Origin: a virus | Strand: one strand, 5' to 3' | IMG/VR virus record: IMGVR_UViG_3300035663_000990 | Span: 1 to 29,774 of that record | Length of the DNA stretch: 29,774 bases | In this document: positions 14,801 through 22,978 of the stretch, one piece after another | Layout of the letters: every line of letters starts with the position of its first letter | Numbering within the stretch: position 1 is the stretch's first letter | Program-made: the position numbers and the translations under genes | Notes under the pieces: generated by a model | What the model was told of the DNA's origin: nothing | Seen by the model: the letters and a program-made list of their open reading frames with translations, nothing else | The model's database searches: none

Positions 14801-17800
14801 TCCTCAACGAGCAGCTGCTCGGCGTGCTCGAGGACGGCGAGCTCACGGCCGCCGCCAACGCGCCGTTCGTGCGCGGCTTCTTGGGCCGGCTGCCCGCCTC
14901 CGAGCAGGCCAACCTCATCGGCGCGGACGGCCGCATCGCCGCCGAGGGCATCCGCCGGATGAAGGCCGCCATCATCGCCCGCGCCTACGGCGGCAGCGAG
15001 GAGGCCCAGGCCACCATCAACCGCATGCTCGAGTCCACGGACGACGACGTGCGGAGCATCACCAACGCGCTCACGCGGGTCGCGCCGCTGTACGCCCGCC
15101 TCCGCCAGGCCATCGACGACGGCGTGGTCCCGGCGCAGTTCGACATCGCCAGCGCCATCGCCACCGCCACGGAGAACGTGTCGAAGGTGCGCCAGGCCCG
15201 GCAGTCGCCGGCCGAGTTCCTGGCCCAGCAGGACATGTTCGCGGCCGACCAGGCGCCCATGGTCGTCTACCGGCTCATGCACTCGCCCGACCTCAAGCGG
15301 GCCGCGTCGGCCGAGCGCATCGTGGAGGCGCTGACCCACTACGCCACCCAGGCGCTCGAGCAGCGCAGCGACCAAGGTGCCTTGTTCGGCGGCGACGAAG
15401 TGGCGCCGGCCGACATCCTGGCGCAGACGGTGGACATCTTCCACGGCGGCCACCGCTTCGGCGAGGACGCTCAGGCAGCGCGGCCGGCCGGCGCCGGCAT
15501 GAGCGAGCGGGCGCTGCGGGACATGGTCGGGACCATCACCGGCGGCTGGACCAACGGCCCCCGAATCGTCATCGCCAGCAACGCCGGCGCCCTCCCGACC
15601 CGCGTGCTGCGAAGCCTGGGCCCCGACATCGAGGGCGCCTACGAGCCCAGCACCGGCACCGTCTACATGGTCGCCAGCAACATCGGCGGCCCGTGGCGCG
15701 CCCAGGAAGTCCTGGCCCACGAAGCCATCGGCCACTACGGCATGGAGCGGCTGTTCGGCGCCCGCTGGCCGGCGCTGCTGGCGGACGTGGCCCGGCTCGC
15801 CGAGCGGGACCCCATCGTCCGGCGCCTGTGGCGCAGCGTCGAAGCCGAATACTCGATGGACGGCCAGCCGCCGTCGCCGCGGGTCATGGCGGCCGAGACG
15901 ATTGCCCGCCTGGCCGAGCTCTCGCCGAAGCACCCGCTGACCGCCAAGGTGCTGACCTGGTTCCGCGAGGCGCTGCGGCGCCTGGGCTTCCGCATCAACC
16001 TCTCGCGCACGGACCTGGTCGGCTACCTGCACCAGGCCGCCCGCGGCCTGAGCGGCGAGGCCTCGGCGACGACGAGCTCCGGCGAGTTCGTCTCCTTCGC
16101 CGCCCGCCCGCCAGACGACGTGAGCTTCTACGGGATGGACAGCGCCGGCCTGGAGCGCGAGCTCGAGCTCGCCCGCGCCGAGCGCGACGCCGCCAAGGCT
16201 GCCGGTGACCAGCGCGGGGCTCGCGCCTGGCAGGACCGGGCCCGCGCCATCGCCAACTTCCGCGGCAAACTGCGGTCCGCAGCTGACCGTCGCAGCGAGC
16301 AGCGCGAGCGCGATGTCCAGCGCCGGGCCGAGGCGGAAGCCGCCGCCGCCGCCCAGCGCGCCCAGCTGGACAACCTGGGCCGCCCGCTGCCGCCGGCGAT
16401 GCAGGGGGTGGACCTGTTCGCCCAGGGCGCCGGCGCGCAGACGGGCCCGACCATCGAGCAGCAGGCCCAGGCCACGGAGGCGGCCGGCTTCAACCTCGAG
16501 CCGATGGAGGGCCCGCCGCGGCAGTCGCAGCGCGACCTGTTCGCCGCCCGCCGGCGCGTGGCCGCCGGCGACATCGGCGCGCCCGGCGCCACCATGGACC
16601 TGTTCGCCGCGCCGACCCTGCCAGCGCCCGCCATCCGGTCGCTGTTCGTGGACCAGGCCGCCGGCAAGTCCACGCTCCGGCCGACCGGCGTTTTCCGGCA
16701 CGGCCTCGAGACGGTGAAGGATTCCCTGGACGCGGCGCGCTTGGTCGCCTCGCTCCGCAAGAGCGCGGTCGAACAGATGCTTGCCGTGGTGGTCGATTCG
16801 ACCAAGCGGCCCATCGCCGTGCTCCGCAACAGCATCGGGGCCATCGACCAGGCGGGCGTCTACTTCGCGGAAATGGCGAAGTCTCTGGCGCTCATCCCGG
16901 GCGCCGCGGGCTTCCACATGGTCCACAACCACCCGAGCGGCGACGCGAAGCCGAGCGACGCGGACCGCCTCGTCACGCGCCGCATGAACAACGTGTTCGC
17001 CGGCACTTCGACGCCGCTGCTGGGCTCGTCGGTCGTCACGCCCAAGGACATCGGCGTCATCGCGGTCGGCCAATCCTCGTCGCGCTATGCCGACCTGGAG
17101 GCCTACGTCGAACCAGACGCCATGACGCCGCAGCGGCGCAAGCGCGAGACGCCGCTGCTGGAGCGCACGCAGCAGCGGCTCAATTCCAAGCCGCGATGGT
17201 CGGTCATCAGCCCGGACAGCGCGAAGTGGCTGGCCGACATGTGGAAAGACGCCGTGAGCCAGGACGAGGTCGGGCTCATGCTGTTCGACAATCGCCACCG
17301 GCTGCTGGCGGTTACCGCGATCCCGCGACGCCATGCCGCGTCGGTCAAGAACCCGATCCCTGACAGCGGCGCCGCCGTGGTCATGCGCGCGGTGGCCGAG
17401 CGCAACGCCGCCGCCGTCATCCCGTTCGGCACCAACGAGGACGCCGTCACGAACGTCGCGGGTTTCCTGTCCGCGGCCGACGTGCGGGCCATCGACGGCC
17501 TGGTCACCGACGGCCCGAGCGGCACGACGACCTCGCTCATGACGACGACGCGCTGGCCGCCGGAGGCCTACGCCGCCCGCGCCTGGCACGGCAGCCCCTA
17601 CCGCTTCACGAAGTTCGACCTGACAAAGATCGGCAGCGGCGAGGGCAACCAGGCCTACGGCTGGGGCCTGTATTTCTCGCGGGTGCGCGGGGTCGCGGAG
17701 AGCTACCGGGACAGTCTCTCCAAGATGATCGCCGGCCATTTCGTGAAGGACGGCAAGCGGGTCACGAAGCGCGATATTTGGAAGATGCAGTCCACCGCGC

Positions 17801-20800
17801 CGAACGAGCTCCGCGACTTCCTGGGGCGGCCCGAAATCGCCAAGGCGCTCGAGAACGGCAACCGCGACAAGTTCCTCGCCCTGGTCGATGCGGAAGCCAC
17901 CGGCCAGCAGAAGCAGGCCAGTCGGTTCCGCGAGCGCGCCGAGGATTCGCGCAACCGGCCGCCGCTGGCTGCGACCTACACGCCCGAGGACTACGACCGC
18001 ATGGCCGCGTGGGCCCAGGCCCGCGCCGATGCCGCGCTCCAGTTCAAGGCGCAGCTGCAATACAGGGTCGCCGAGTCCTCGGGCGCGCTGTACGAAGTGG
18101 ACATCCCGGACAGCGCCATCGAGGCGATGCTGGACTGGGAGGCGCCGCTGGCCCAGCAAACCGACGCCGTCAAGAACGTCGCCCGCGAGCTCCTGAAAAG
18201 CACGGGGTACCTGCGGCCCGACGAGAACGGCCCGCGCCAGCTGCTTGCGGCCTGGCGCTCCTACGCGATGGAGCGGGGCGGGATGGCCGACGGGGACCGC
18301 GGCTCCACGCTCTACCTGGCGCTCATGCGGCAGATGGCGCCGGCCGAACCGCCGTCGCCGGACGGGGTGCCCCGCGGATGGGGCGCCGCCTACCGCGGCG
18401 ACGAGGGCGCGCCAGTCGCCAGCAAGCACCTGGCCTCGCTCGGCATCCCCGGCATTCGCTACCGCGGCGGCAGTTCGGGCGCTGGCAACGTCGTCGTGTT
18501 CGATGAGGCGCTGGTCACCATCCGCGCCATCAACGGCGAGCCGCCGGTCACCGGCCCCGACCGCGAGGAGCTCCTCGCCAGCGTGAGCCCGCCGGCCGCG
18601 GCCCGCCGCCGCTCCGTCACGTCCACACCCGCGTTCCGCGAATGGTTCGGGACCAGCAAGGTAGTCGATGCCGACGGTGAGCCGGCCGTCGTGTATCACG
18701 GCACGGCGCGCCCGGACCGCGTCGGCACCCGGTTCCGCAAGGACCGCGCCACCGCCGGCCCGATGTCCTACTTCACCGACGAGCCGACCGTCGCCAGCAA
18801 CTACGCCATTGGCAAGGAGGACACCAGCCTCGCCGACACGGCCAACTACGGCGAATGGTTCAAGGTGAAGCTCAAGGGCACGCGCACGCCGCGGCCTCTG
18901 CCGGCGCTGTGGTGGGACCTCACGCCGGAGCAGCGCGCCACCGTCATCGACCGCATGCCGCGGATCGGGTACCAGGACCCCGACAACGGCACCGGCCCCA
19001 TCGTCCTGCACGACGATGACAACGGCATCGCCTCGCGCGACCACTACGAATGGACCCTCCGCGAAAAGCGCGGCAACGCGCTCGATGCGCTGGTGGACGT
19101 GTGGCTCGACTCCGGCGCGATGTTCGGCGAGGAGGAGAAGTTCCTGGACGTGCTCAAGGCGGCCGGCATCGACACCGGCCGCGTCAACTACGAGCACCCG
19201 AACGCCAGCTATTCCGCCGTCTACCCCGTGTTCCTGCGGATCACCAAGCCCTTCGACACCCGGGACGATGCGGCGCGCCCGGAGATTCGCCGGGCGCTTG
19301 AGGATGCCGCCCGCCGCAAGCGGGCGCCGCGCGATGCTGGGATGTACCCCTGGGACAAGCGCAACGTGGGGCCGGCCGAATGGCTCGATAAGCTCAATGC
19401 CGACATGCGCGACGGCACGACCTATGCCTGGACGGTCGTGCCGGACTGGGTCACCGACACGCTCAAGCGCCTGGGCTTCGACGGCATCAAGGACACCGGC
19501 GGCAAGAACGGCGGGCCCGGTCACGTCGTCTGGATTCCCTTCGAGGAGAACCAGGTAAAGAGCGCGACCGGCAACCGCGGCACGTTCCGCAGCGACTCCA
19601 ACGACATCCTGGCGTCCCGCCCGCGTCAGACGCCGCGGCCAATCACCGGCCCCGACGGCAGGCCGCTGGTCATGTACCACGGCAGCCCGCAGGAGTTTGA
19701 GTCCTTCAAGGCTGGCCGGGTCGATAGCATTTTCTTCACCCCGGACCGCGAGTACGCGCGCAGCTACGGTCGCAACGTGAAGCGCGTGACGCTCGCCGCG
19801 CGCAAGCTCGCCGACCTCACCGACCCTGGCAGCGAGGCCTACGCCCTGGCGGTGCAGACGTTCAACAACAACGGCGGATGGCCGGCCGCGAACGCCGACT
19901 ACTGGGAGGACGCCCGCGACGCCGGCCGGACCAACCCGACTTTCGACCCAGCCCAGGACCTCACGTTCGAGCTCTACGACTTGCCGGACACCGGCGTCGC
20001 GGAGGCGCTGGCCGCGGCCGGCTACGACGTGACGAAGCTCCAGGAGCGCGACGGCATCGACTCCTACGCGGTGACCGACCCCGAGCTCATCACCGTGGAC
20101 GGCGAGCCGCTGGCGTCCCGGATGAACCGGGAGGCGGCCGGCCCGACGGTGCAGCAGCAGCCTCTCCCGATGGGCGGCGGCGGCGACGGCCCCGGCTACC
20201 AGGGCCAGCGGCCCGAGCGCGTCCAGGCCGGCGGCGGCGACTACTCGCTGCGGCAGTACGGCTCCCTCACCGACCAGGAAGTCCGCACCCTGGCCGGCGT
20301 CATCGAGAGCATGGACGCGCCCATCGAGGCGCAGCGCCGGGGCGAGCGCGGCTGGGACGTGACGGAGCAGGCGGCGCTCAACATGGTCCGCAACCAGCTG
20401 GGCATCACGCTCGAGAGCTTGGTCGCGCGGGCGCCAGGCTCCACCGCGAACGCCGAGCAGCTGGAGGCGTATGGAATCATCGTCGCAAACGCGACGCGCC
20501 AGGTGCAGGAGCTCGCCACGCGCGCCGCCTTGACCAACAGCAACGAGGACCTCCTCGCGCTTCAGGCCGCGAAGGAGAAGCTGGGCATGCTGGTCGCGCC
20601 GGCGATGGGCTTCCGCACGGAGGCCGGCCGGGCGCTCAACATCCTCAAGAAGATTTCGGCCAGCAACCAGACGGCCGAGGGGCTGCTGGCGGAAATGGGC
20701 GACGGCTCCACCCAGGCGCTTCGCGACTTCGCCAAGCGCGTCGCCAACGCCGACAACCTGGACCAGGTGATCGGGGTCACGCGCGCCGCCTACGCGCCGA

Positions 20801-22458
20801 CGTGGTGGGACAAGTTCTACGAATACTGGATCAACGGCCTCCTCTCCGGGCCGACCACGCACGCGGTCAACGTCGTCAGCAACGGCATGTATCGCGTGCT
20901 CGAGGAGTCCGCGGCCCTGGTCGGCGCGGCCACGTCGCGCGATTACTCCACGCGCCAGGTGGCGGCACGCCTAGCCGCCATCCCCCACGGGGTCATGCTC
21001 GGCCTCAAGAACGCCGGCCGCGCGTTCGTCACGGAGGAGGGCCAGCTGGACCCGGCCGACAAGATCGAGGCCGCGCGCCAGCGCGCCATCGGCGGCCTGG
21101 CCGGCAAGGTGATCCGCGTGCCGGGCCGGTTGCTCCGGTCGGAGGACGAGTTCTTCAAGGCCATCGCCTACAACGCGGAGCTCGCGGACATCGCCATGGG
21201 CGAGGCGCTGCGCGAGGCGCCCGGCGATCCGATGCCGGCTTTCCACCGGATCATGGGCGACATCATGAACCGGCCCGAGGCGGTGAAGCGGGCGCGGGAC
21301 GCGGCGCGGCGCGCCACCTTCACGCAGCCCCTCGGCAACCTGGGCCAGCTGGGCACGTTCTACCTCAACAAGTCCAAGGTCGGCCGGCTCATCGTGCCCT
21401 TCGTGCGGACCCCGGCGAACATCCTCAAGGCCGCCATCGACTACACGCCGGCCGGCATCGCCCGCGAGGAGACGCGGAACATGCTGCGCGCTGGTGGCCG
21501 GGACGCCGCCATCGCCCGGGGCCGCATGCTCATCGGTTCGACGGTGATGGTGGCGACCGTGTCCCTGGCCGCCCAGGGCATCCTCTCGGGCGCAGGCCCA
21601 GACGACCCGGAGGAGCGGCAGCTGCTCGAGCGCACCGGCTGGCAGCCGTACAGCGTGAAGGTCGGCGGCAGCTGGGTCCGCTACAACCGCTTCGAGCCCT
21701 TGGGCATGCTCATGGGTGTGGCCGCCGACATGTACGAGCTCGGCCGCTACGTCACCGCCGGCGAGCTCGAGCGCATCCCGGCGCTGCTGATTTCGTCCCT
21801 GGCCCTCAACCTGGGCGACAAGACGTTCCTGCGCGGCGTCACCGACTTCGCCGAGGCCTACACCAACCCGGAGCGCAAGGCCGCGTCCTGGGCGCAGAAC
21901 ATGGCGGCCAGCGTCATCCCGGTCGCCGCCGGCCAGGTGGCCCGCGCCAGCGACCCGTACCTGCGCGAGGCCCGCACGCTCACCGACAAGGTCCGCGAGC
22001 GCATCCCCGTCGCCCGCGAGCAGCTGGCCCGCCGCGTGGACATCGCCGGCCAGCCGATGACGCAGAAGCAGGTTGGCCTGGGCATCCCCATTCAGGCGAG
22101 CGCGCAGCAGGACGACCCGCTGGCCGAGGCCATGCTCCGGCTGCACTTGCCGAAGCGGAAGCCGGACCGGCGCATCTACGGCGCCGAGCTCACCGACGGC
22201 GAGTACGAGAGCCTGGCGACCTTCATGGGCCAGGCCCGGTGGAACGTGCTGACGCCGATGGTGTCCAGCCCGCAGTTCAAGGCGCTCATGGCGGGGAACC
22301 CGGAGGCGGCGCGTGCGATCCTAAACCGCCAGTTCGACATGGTCAGCGACCAGGCCCGCAAGGCCTGGCTCATCCGTAACCCGACGGTCCTGAGCAAGGG
22401 GCTCACGGAGCGTTCCCGCCCCCGCGCCATCGGGGTCGATTACCTGCCACAGCGGTGA
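11854..22458 (+). CDS. Giant polyvalent protein: RelA/SpoT-like, DdrB-ParB, zincin-like, RadC/JAB x2, ADP-ribosyltransferase x3
   Basis: 3534 residues from GTG 11854, adjacent to the previous stop, with GGGAG 7 bases upstream. Visible parts, in order: (1) two ~37-residue repeats ending IRAEYQRRY and IDAEYDRRY (residues 1-75); (2) hydrophobic/Gly region (~85-290), then a Pro-rich linker; (3) RelA/SpoT-like nucleotidyltransferase (~575-745) with DYKGDASRMKDVLRSTVLV, G673-Y674 and E690-I-Q692; (4) DdrB-like ParB domain (~835-990) with ESGNGRVMALR (S902-R906); (5) zincin-like HEAIGH (H1289-E1290...H1294); (6) RadC/JAB domain with HNHPSGDAKPSDAD (H1691, H1693); (7) second RadC-like domain (~1780-1890) without HxH; (8) three ADP-ribosyltransferase-like modules starting at WHGSP (H1912), YHGT (H2282, ending KSATGNRGTF at K2569) and YHGSP (H2609); (9) a conserved C-terminal region from ~2989 with a membrane-like segment near 3224-3250. 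Proteins of this design are the 'polyvalent proteins' of phages and conjugative elements, proposed to be co-delivered with DNA and to counter host functions. Position next to ejection proteins agrees. Substrates are unknown. Confidence 0.85.
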   Translation: MAAPSFDEWAAYAKSAVPDATDDRIRAEYQRRYNATPVRTQGPDRDTWRSWARQNAPDVTDDAIDAEYDRRYGAPALTSLSRTVKRGAGGLTSWLGDMGNVLPSLFGSQPAAAAVAGLSEAGEGYARRNAMSAEMANAPWYSPEKVLNQTLEAGIGMLPQLASGSAPVGATIGATQEAMPFYRELRESGVPAGEAAARAGLFGGYVGLTGFLPLNRIFGRAPGRLVTGALEATTEISEGGVQAALTPGKGLADIGPALLAEAEGVGAPAFLLGSLLGATGRAGPRGPGTSEDREELLRRAREAQGEAAAAAAQPQAPADIAGVGAPVQPDGTIPGQADPRSGVIFRGPPPPPEPAGVTGVLQATPPGTAPQRQPAPAVRIDPESGVRYPPGFDGVLVTNPNAPGLAGAPPAAPEAVPPPPTRRPDETDPVWQARLKAYAKRYIDTQPAPDPATLPRQSAAYFDAPEGAWREPLDALVTTKGPEDKGATKALTRFRAAAQGILPKRAPVDVEFTEDRKLRVLDGNGTVNALRTVGLEDGVPVRVARVAVPGEFAADERRLTDEQRAGVVREFRRAEQDLPVYEQFLNELTGSLFGDNGRVQMGPIKGIGRTTQKVALDYKGDASRMKDVLRSTVLVESPQELEALVAGLAQQGQVTVLPGERNTLAANQPGEDGYMDYKVNVQLPSGGTYEIQAMPRAAYDIKNGIGHDLLEARRKIEARAVREGRLPTEAEAAEIRTLMEQSRAAYAPGYSRFFGASGTPDRVTLEAATGRNEPSDSATTAATPSGDTQARSPSQSQGRQSGPGRTELPIRFSTGSIVRHQQVTTPAGRTLRVEPQVVEADQLITSDAAEYPAAMQPRDRSRQASRAQVEGIASKLQPELLGLTPSAADGAPIVAPTGVVESGNGRVMALRRAMAAYPERYQAYRDWLAGQGFDVAGMRAPVLVRVRAEDLPESELQQFAVEANQRTNLGMSATEQAAVDARLLNEQLLGVLEDGELTAAANAPFVRGFLGRLPASEQANLIGADGRIAAEGIRRMKAAIIARAYGGSEEAQATINRMLESTDDDVRSITNALTRVAPLYARLRQAIDDGVVPAQFDIASAIATATENVSKVRQARQSPAEFLAQQDMFAADQAPMVVYRLMHSPDLKRAASAERIVEALTHYATQALEQRSDQGALFGGDEVAPADILAQTVDIFHGGHRFGEDAQAARPAGAGMSERALRDMVGTITGGWTNGPRIVIASNAGALPTRVLRSLGPDIEGAYEPSTGTVYMVASNIGGPWRAQEVLAHEAIGHYGMERLFGARWPALLADVARLAERDPIVRRLWRSVEAEYSMDGQPPSPRVMAAETIARLAELSPKHPLTAKVLTWFREALRRLGFRINLSRTDLVGYLHQAARGLSGEASATTSSGEFVSFAARPPDDVSFYGMDSAGLERELELARAERDAAKAAGDQRGARAWQDRARAIANFRGKLRSAADRRSEQRERDVQRRAEAEAAAAAQRAQLDNLGRPLPPAMQGVDLFAQGAGAQTGPTIEQQAQATEAAGFNLEPMEGPPRQSQRDLFAARRRVAAGDIGAPGATMDLFAAPTLPAPAIRSLFVDQAAGKSTLRPTGVFRHGLETVKDSLDAARLVASLRKSAVEQMLAVVVDSTKRPIAVLRNSIGAIDQAGVYFAEMAKSLALIPGAAGFHMVHNHPSGDAKPSDADRLVTRRMNNVFAGTSTPLLGSSVVTPKDIGVIAVGQSSSRYADLEAYVEPDAMTPQRRKRETPLLERTQQRLNSKPRWSVISPDSAKWLADMWKDAVSQDEVGLMLFDNRHRLLAVTAIPRRHAASVKNPIPDSGAAVVMRAVAERNAAAVIPFGTNEDAVTNVAGFLSAADVRAIDGLVTDGPSGTTTSLMTTTRWPPEAYAARAWHGSPYRFTKFDLTKIGSGEGNQAYGWGLYFSRVRGVAESYRDSLSKMIAGHFVKDGKRVTKRDIWKMQSTAPNELRDFLGRPEIAKALENGNRDKFLALVDAEATGQQKQASRFRERAEDSRNRPPLAATYTPEDYDRMAAWAQARADAALQFKAQLQYRVAESSGALYEVDIPDSAIEAMLDWEAPLAQQTDAVKNVARELLKSTGYLRPDENGPRQLLAAWRSYAMERGGMADGDRGSTLYLALMRQMAPAEPPSPDGVPRGWGAAYRGDEGAPVASKHLASLGIPGIRYRGGSSGAGNVVVFDEALVTIRAINGEPPVTGPDREELLASVSPPAAARRRSVTSTPAFREWFGTSKVVDADGEPAVVYHGTARPDRVGTRFRKDRATAGPMSYFTDEPTVASNYAIGKEDTSLADTANYGEWFKVKLKGTRTPRPLPALWWDLTPEQRATVIDRMPRIGYQDPDNGTGPIVLHDDDNGIASRDHYEWTLREKRGNALDALVDVWLDSGAMFGEEEKFLDVLKAAGIDTGRVNYEHPNASYSAVYPVFLRITKPFDTRDDAARPEIRRALEDAARRKRAPRDAGMYPWDKRNVGPAEWLDKLNADMRDGTTYAWTVVPDWVTDTLKRLGFDGIKDTGGKNGGPGHVVWIPFEENQVKSATGNRGTFRSDSNDILASRPRQTPRPITGPDGRPLVMYHGSPQEFESFKAGRVDSIFFTPDREYARSYGRNVKRVTLAARKLADLTDPGSEAYALAVQTFNNNGGWPAANADYWEDARDAGRTNPTFDPAQDLTFELYDLPDTGVAEALAAAGYDVTKLQERDGIDSYAVTDPELITVDGEPLASRMNREAAGPTVQQQPLPMGGGGDGPGYQGQRPERVQAGGGDYSLRQYGSLTDQEVRTLAGVIESMDAPIEAQRRGERGWDVTEQAALNMVRNQLGITLESLVARAPGSTANAEQLEAYGIIVANATRQVQELATRAALTNSNEDLLALQAAKEKLGMLVAPAMGFRTEAGRALNILKKISASNQTAEGLLAEMGDGSTQALRDFAKRVANADNLDQVIGVTRAAYAPTWWDKFYEYWINGLLSGPTTHAVNVVSNGMYRVLEESAALVGAATSRDYSTRQVAARLAAIPHGVMLGLKNAGRAFVTEEGQLDPADKIEAARQRAIGGLAGKVIRVPGRLLRSEDEFFKAIAYNAELADIAMGEALREAPGDPMPAFHRIMGDIMNRPEAVKRARDAARRATFTQPLGNLGQLGTFYLNKSKVGRLIVPFVRTPANILKAAIDYTPAGIAREETRNMLRAGGRDAAIARGRMLIGSTVMVATVSLAAQGILSGAGPDDPEERQLLERTGWQPYSVKVGGSWVRYNRFEPLGMLMGVAADMYELGRYVTAGELERIPALLISSLALNLGDKTFLRGVTDFAEAYTNPERKAASWAQNMAASVIPVAAGQVARASDPYLREARTLTDKVRERIPVAREQLARRVDIAGQPMTQKQVGLGIPIQASAQQDDPLAEAMLRLHLPKRKPDRRIYGAELTDGEYESLATFMGQARWNVLTPMVSSPQFKALMAGNPEAARAILNRQFDMVSDQARKAWLIRNPTVLSKGLTERSRPRAIGVDYLPQR

Positions 22459-22463
22459 GGACG

Positions 22464-22724
22464 ATGGACGCCACCGAGAAAATGGTCATCGAGCTTGAGC
22501 GCCGGCTGGCGTTCACCGACGTGAAGCTGGCGCGCCTGGAGGCCCAGCTGGAGCTTGTGGGGCCGCAGCTGGCCGGGCTCACCGCGGCGGTGACCACGCT
22601 CAACAAGACCGCATCCGAGGGCCGCGGCATCGTCATCGCGCTCTCGCTGGTGGCTTCGGCGGCGGGGGCGCTATTCTTCGCCGTCGGCAAGCAGGTGCTC
22701 ACAATCATACTGGGGACGAAGTGA
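22464..22724 (+). CDS. XhlA-like coiled-coil/membrane lysis-cassette protein
   Basis: 86 residues from ATG 22464, six bases after the giant gene stop, with GTGAGG upstream; GTG 22455, overlapping that stop, would add three residues. The N-terminal half is an amphipathic helix with heptads (LERRLAFTDVKLARLEAQLE, then LVGPQLAGLTAAVTTLNKTA). The C-terminal half is one transmembrane segment (IVIALSLVASAAGALFFAVG) with a short tail ending LGTK. This layout matches XhlA-type haemolysin/holin accessory proteins. The gene precedes the holin candidate and overlaps it by TGATG. It probably acts at the inner membrane together with the holin. Confidence 0.6.
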   Translation: MDATEKMVIELERRLAFTDVKLARLEAQLELVGPQLAGLTAAVTTLNKTASEGRGIVIALSLVASAAGALFFAVGKQVLTIILGTK

Positions 22725-22978
22725 TGCCAGTAATTCGTCAGCAATTCGGCGTGCCCTCGCGCACCATCACCGCCGCCACCCTGGCCGGCATGTTCGCCAC
22801 GTTCCTCACGGAGCTCATCCTCCAGGCCGGCGTGGAGCTTCGGCCGACCCTGGCCCAGGCGTTCTCCGTGTTCCTTTCGGGCCTGGCCGGCTACCTGGTC
22901 AACGAGCCGAATTGGGTCCGGGTGCCGCTGTCGGAGCGGGACCCGCCTAGCGATGAGCACGAACAGGGCGGCCCGTGA
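22724..22978 (+). CDS. Holin candidate
   Basis: 84 residues from ATG 22724, overlapping the upstream stop (TGATG) with GGGGACGAA upstream; GTG 22721 is an equally possible start. Two hydrophobic stretches are visible, TITAATLAGMFATFLTELIL and AFSVFLSGLAGYLV, followed by a charged C-terminus (ERDPPSDEHEQGG). Size, two membrane segments, charged tail and location between an XhlA-like gene and the spanin/endolysin genes fit a holin that makes inner-membrane lesions for the endolysin. Holins have no conserved motif, so the call rests on layout. It overlaps the Rz start as GTGA. Confidence 0.6.
   Translation: MPVIRQQFGVPSRTITAATLAGMFATFLTELILQAGVELRPTLAQAFSVFLSGLAGYLVNEPNWVRVPLSERDPPSDEHEQGGP

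Noticed and set aside
14389-20862. A 2157-codon open frame antisense to the giant gene
   Set aside because: Its translation is rich in Arg, Gly, Ala, Val and His without known motifs, and it exactly mirrors the codon pattern of the sense gene. Long antisense frames are expected in GC-rich DNA because stop codons are rare in that phase.
19878-22379. An 833-codon plus-strand frame inside the giant gene
   Set aside because: Arg/Gly/Pro-rich shadow in another phase of a gene with clear motifs; no ribosome site or domain.
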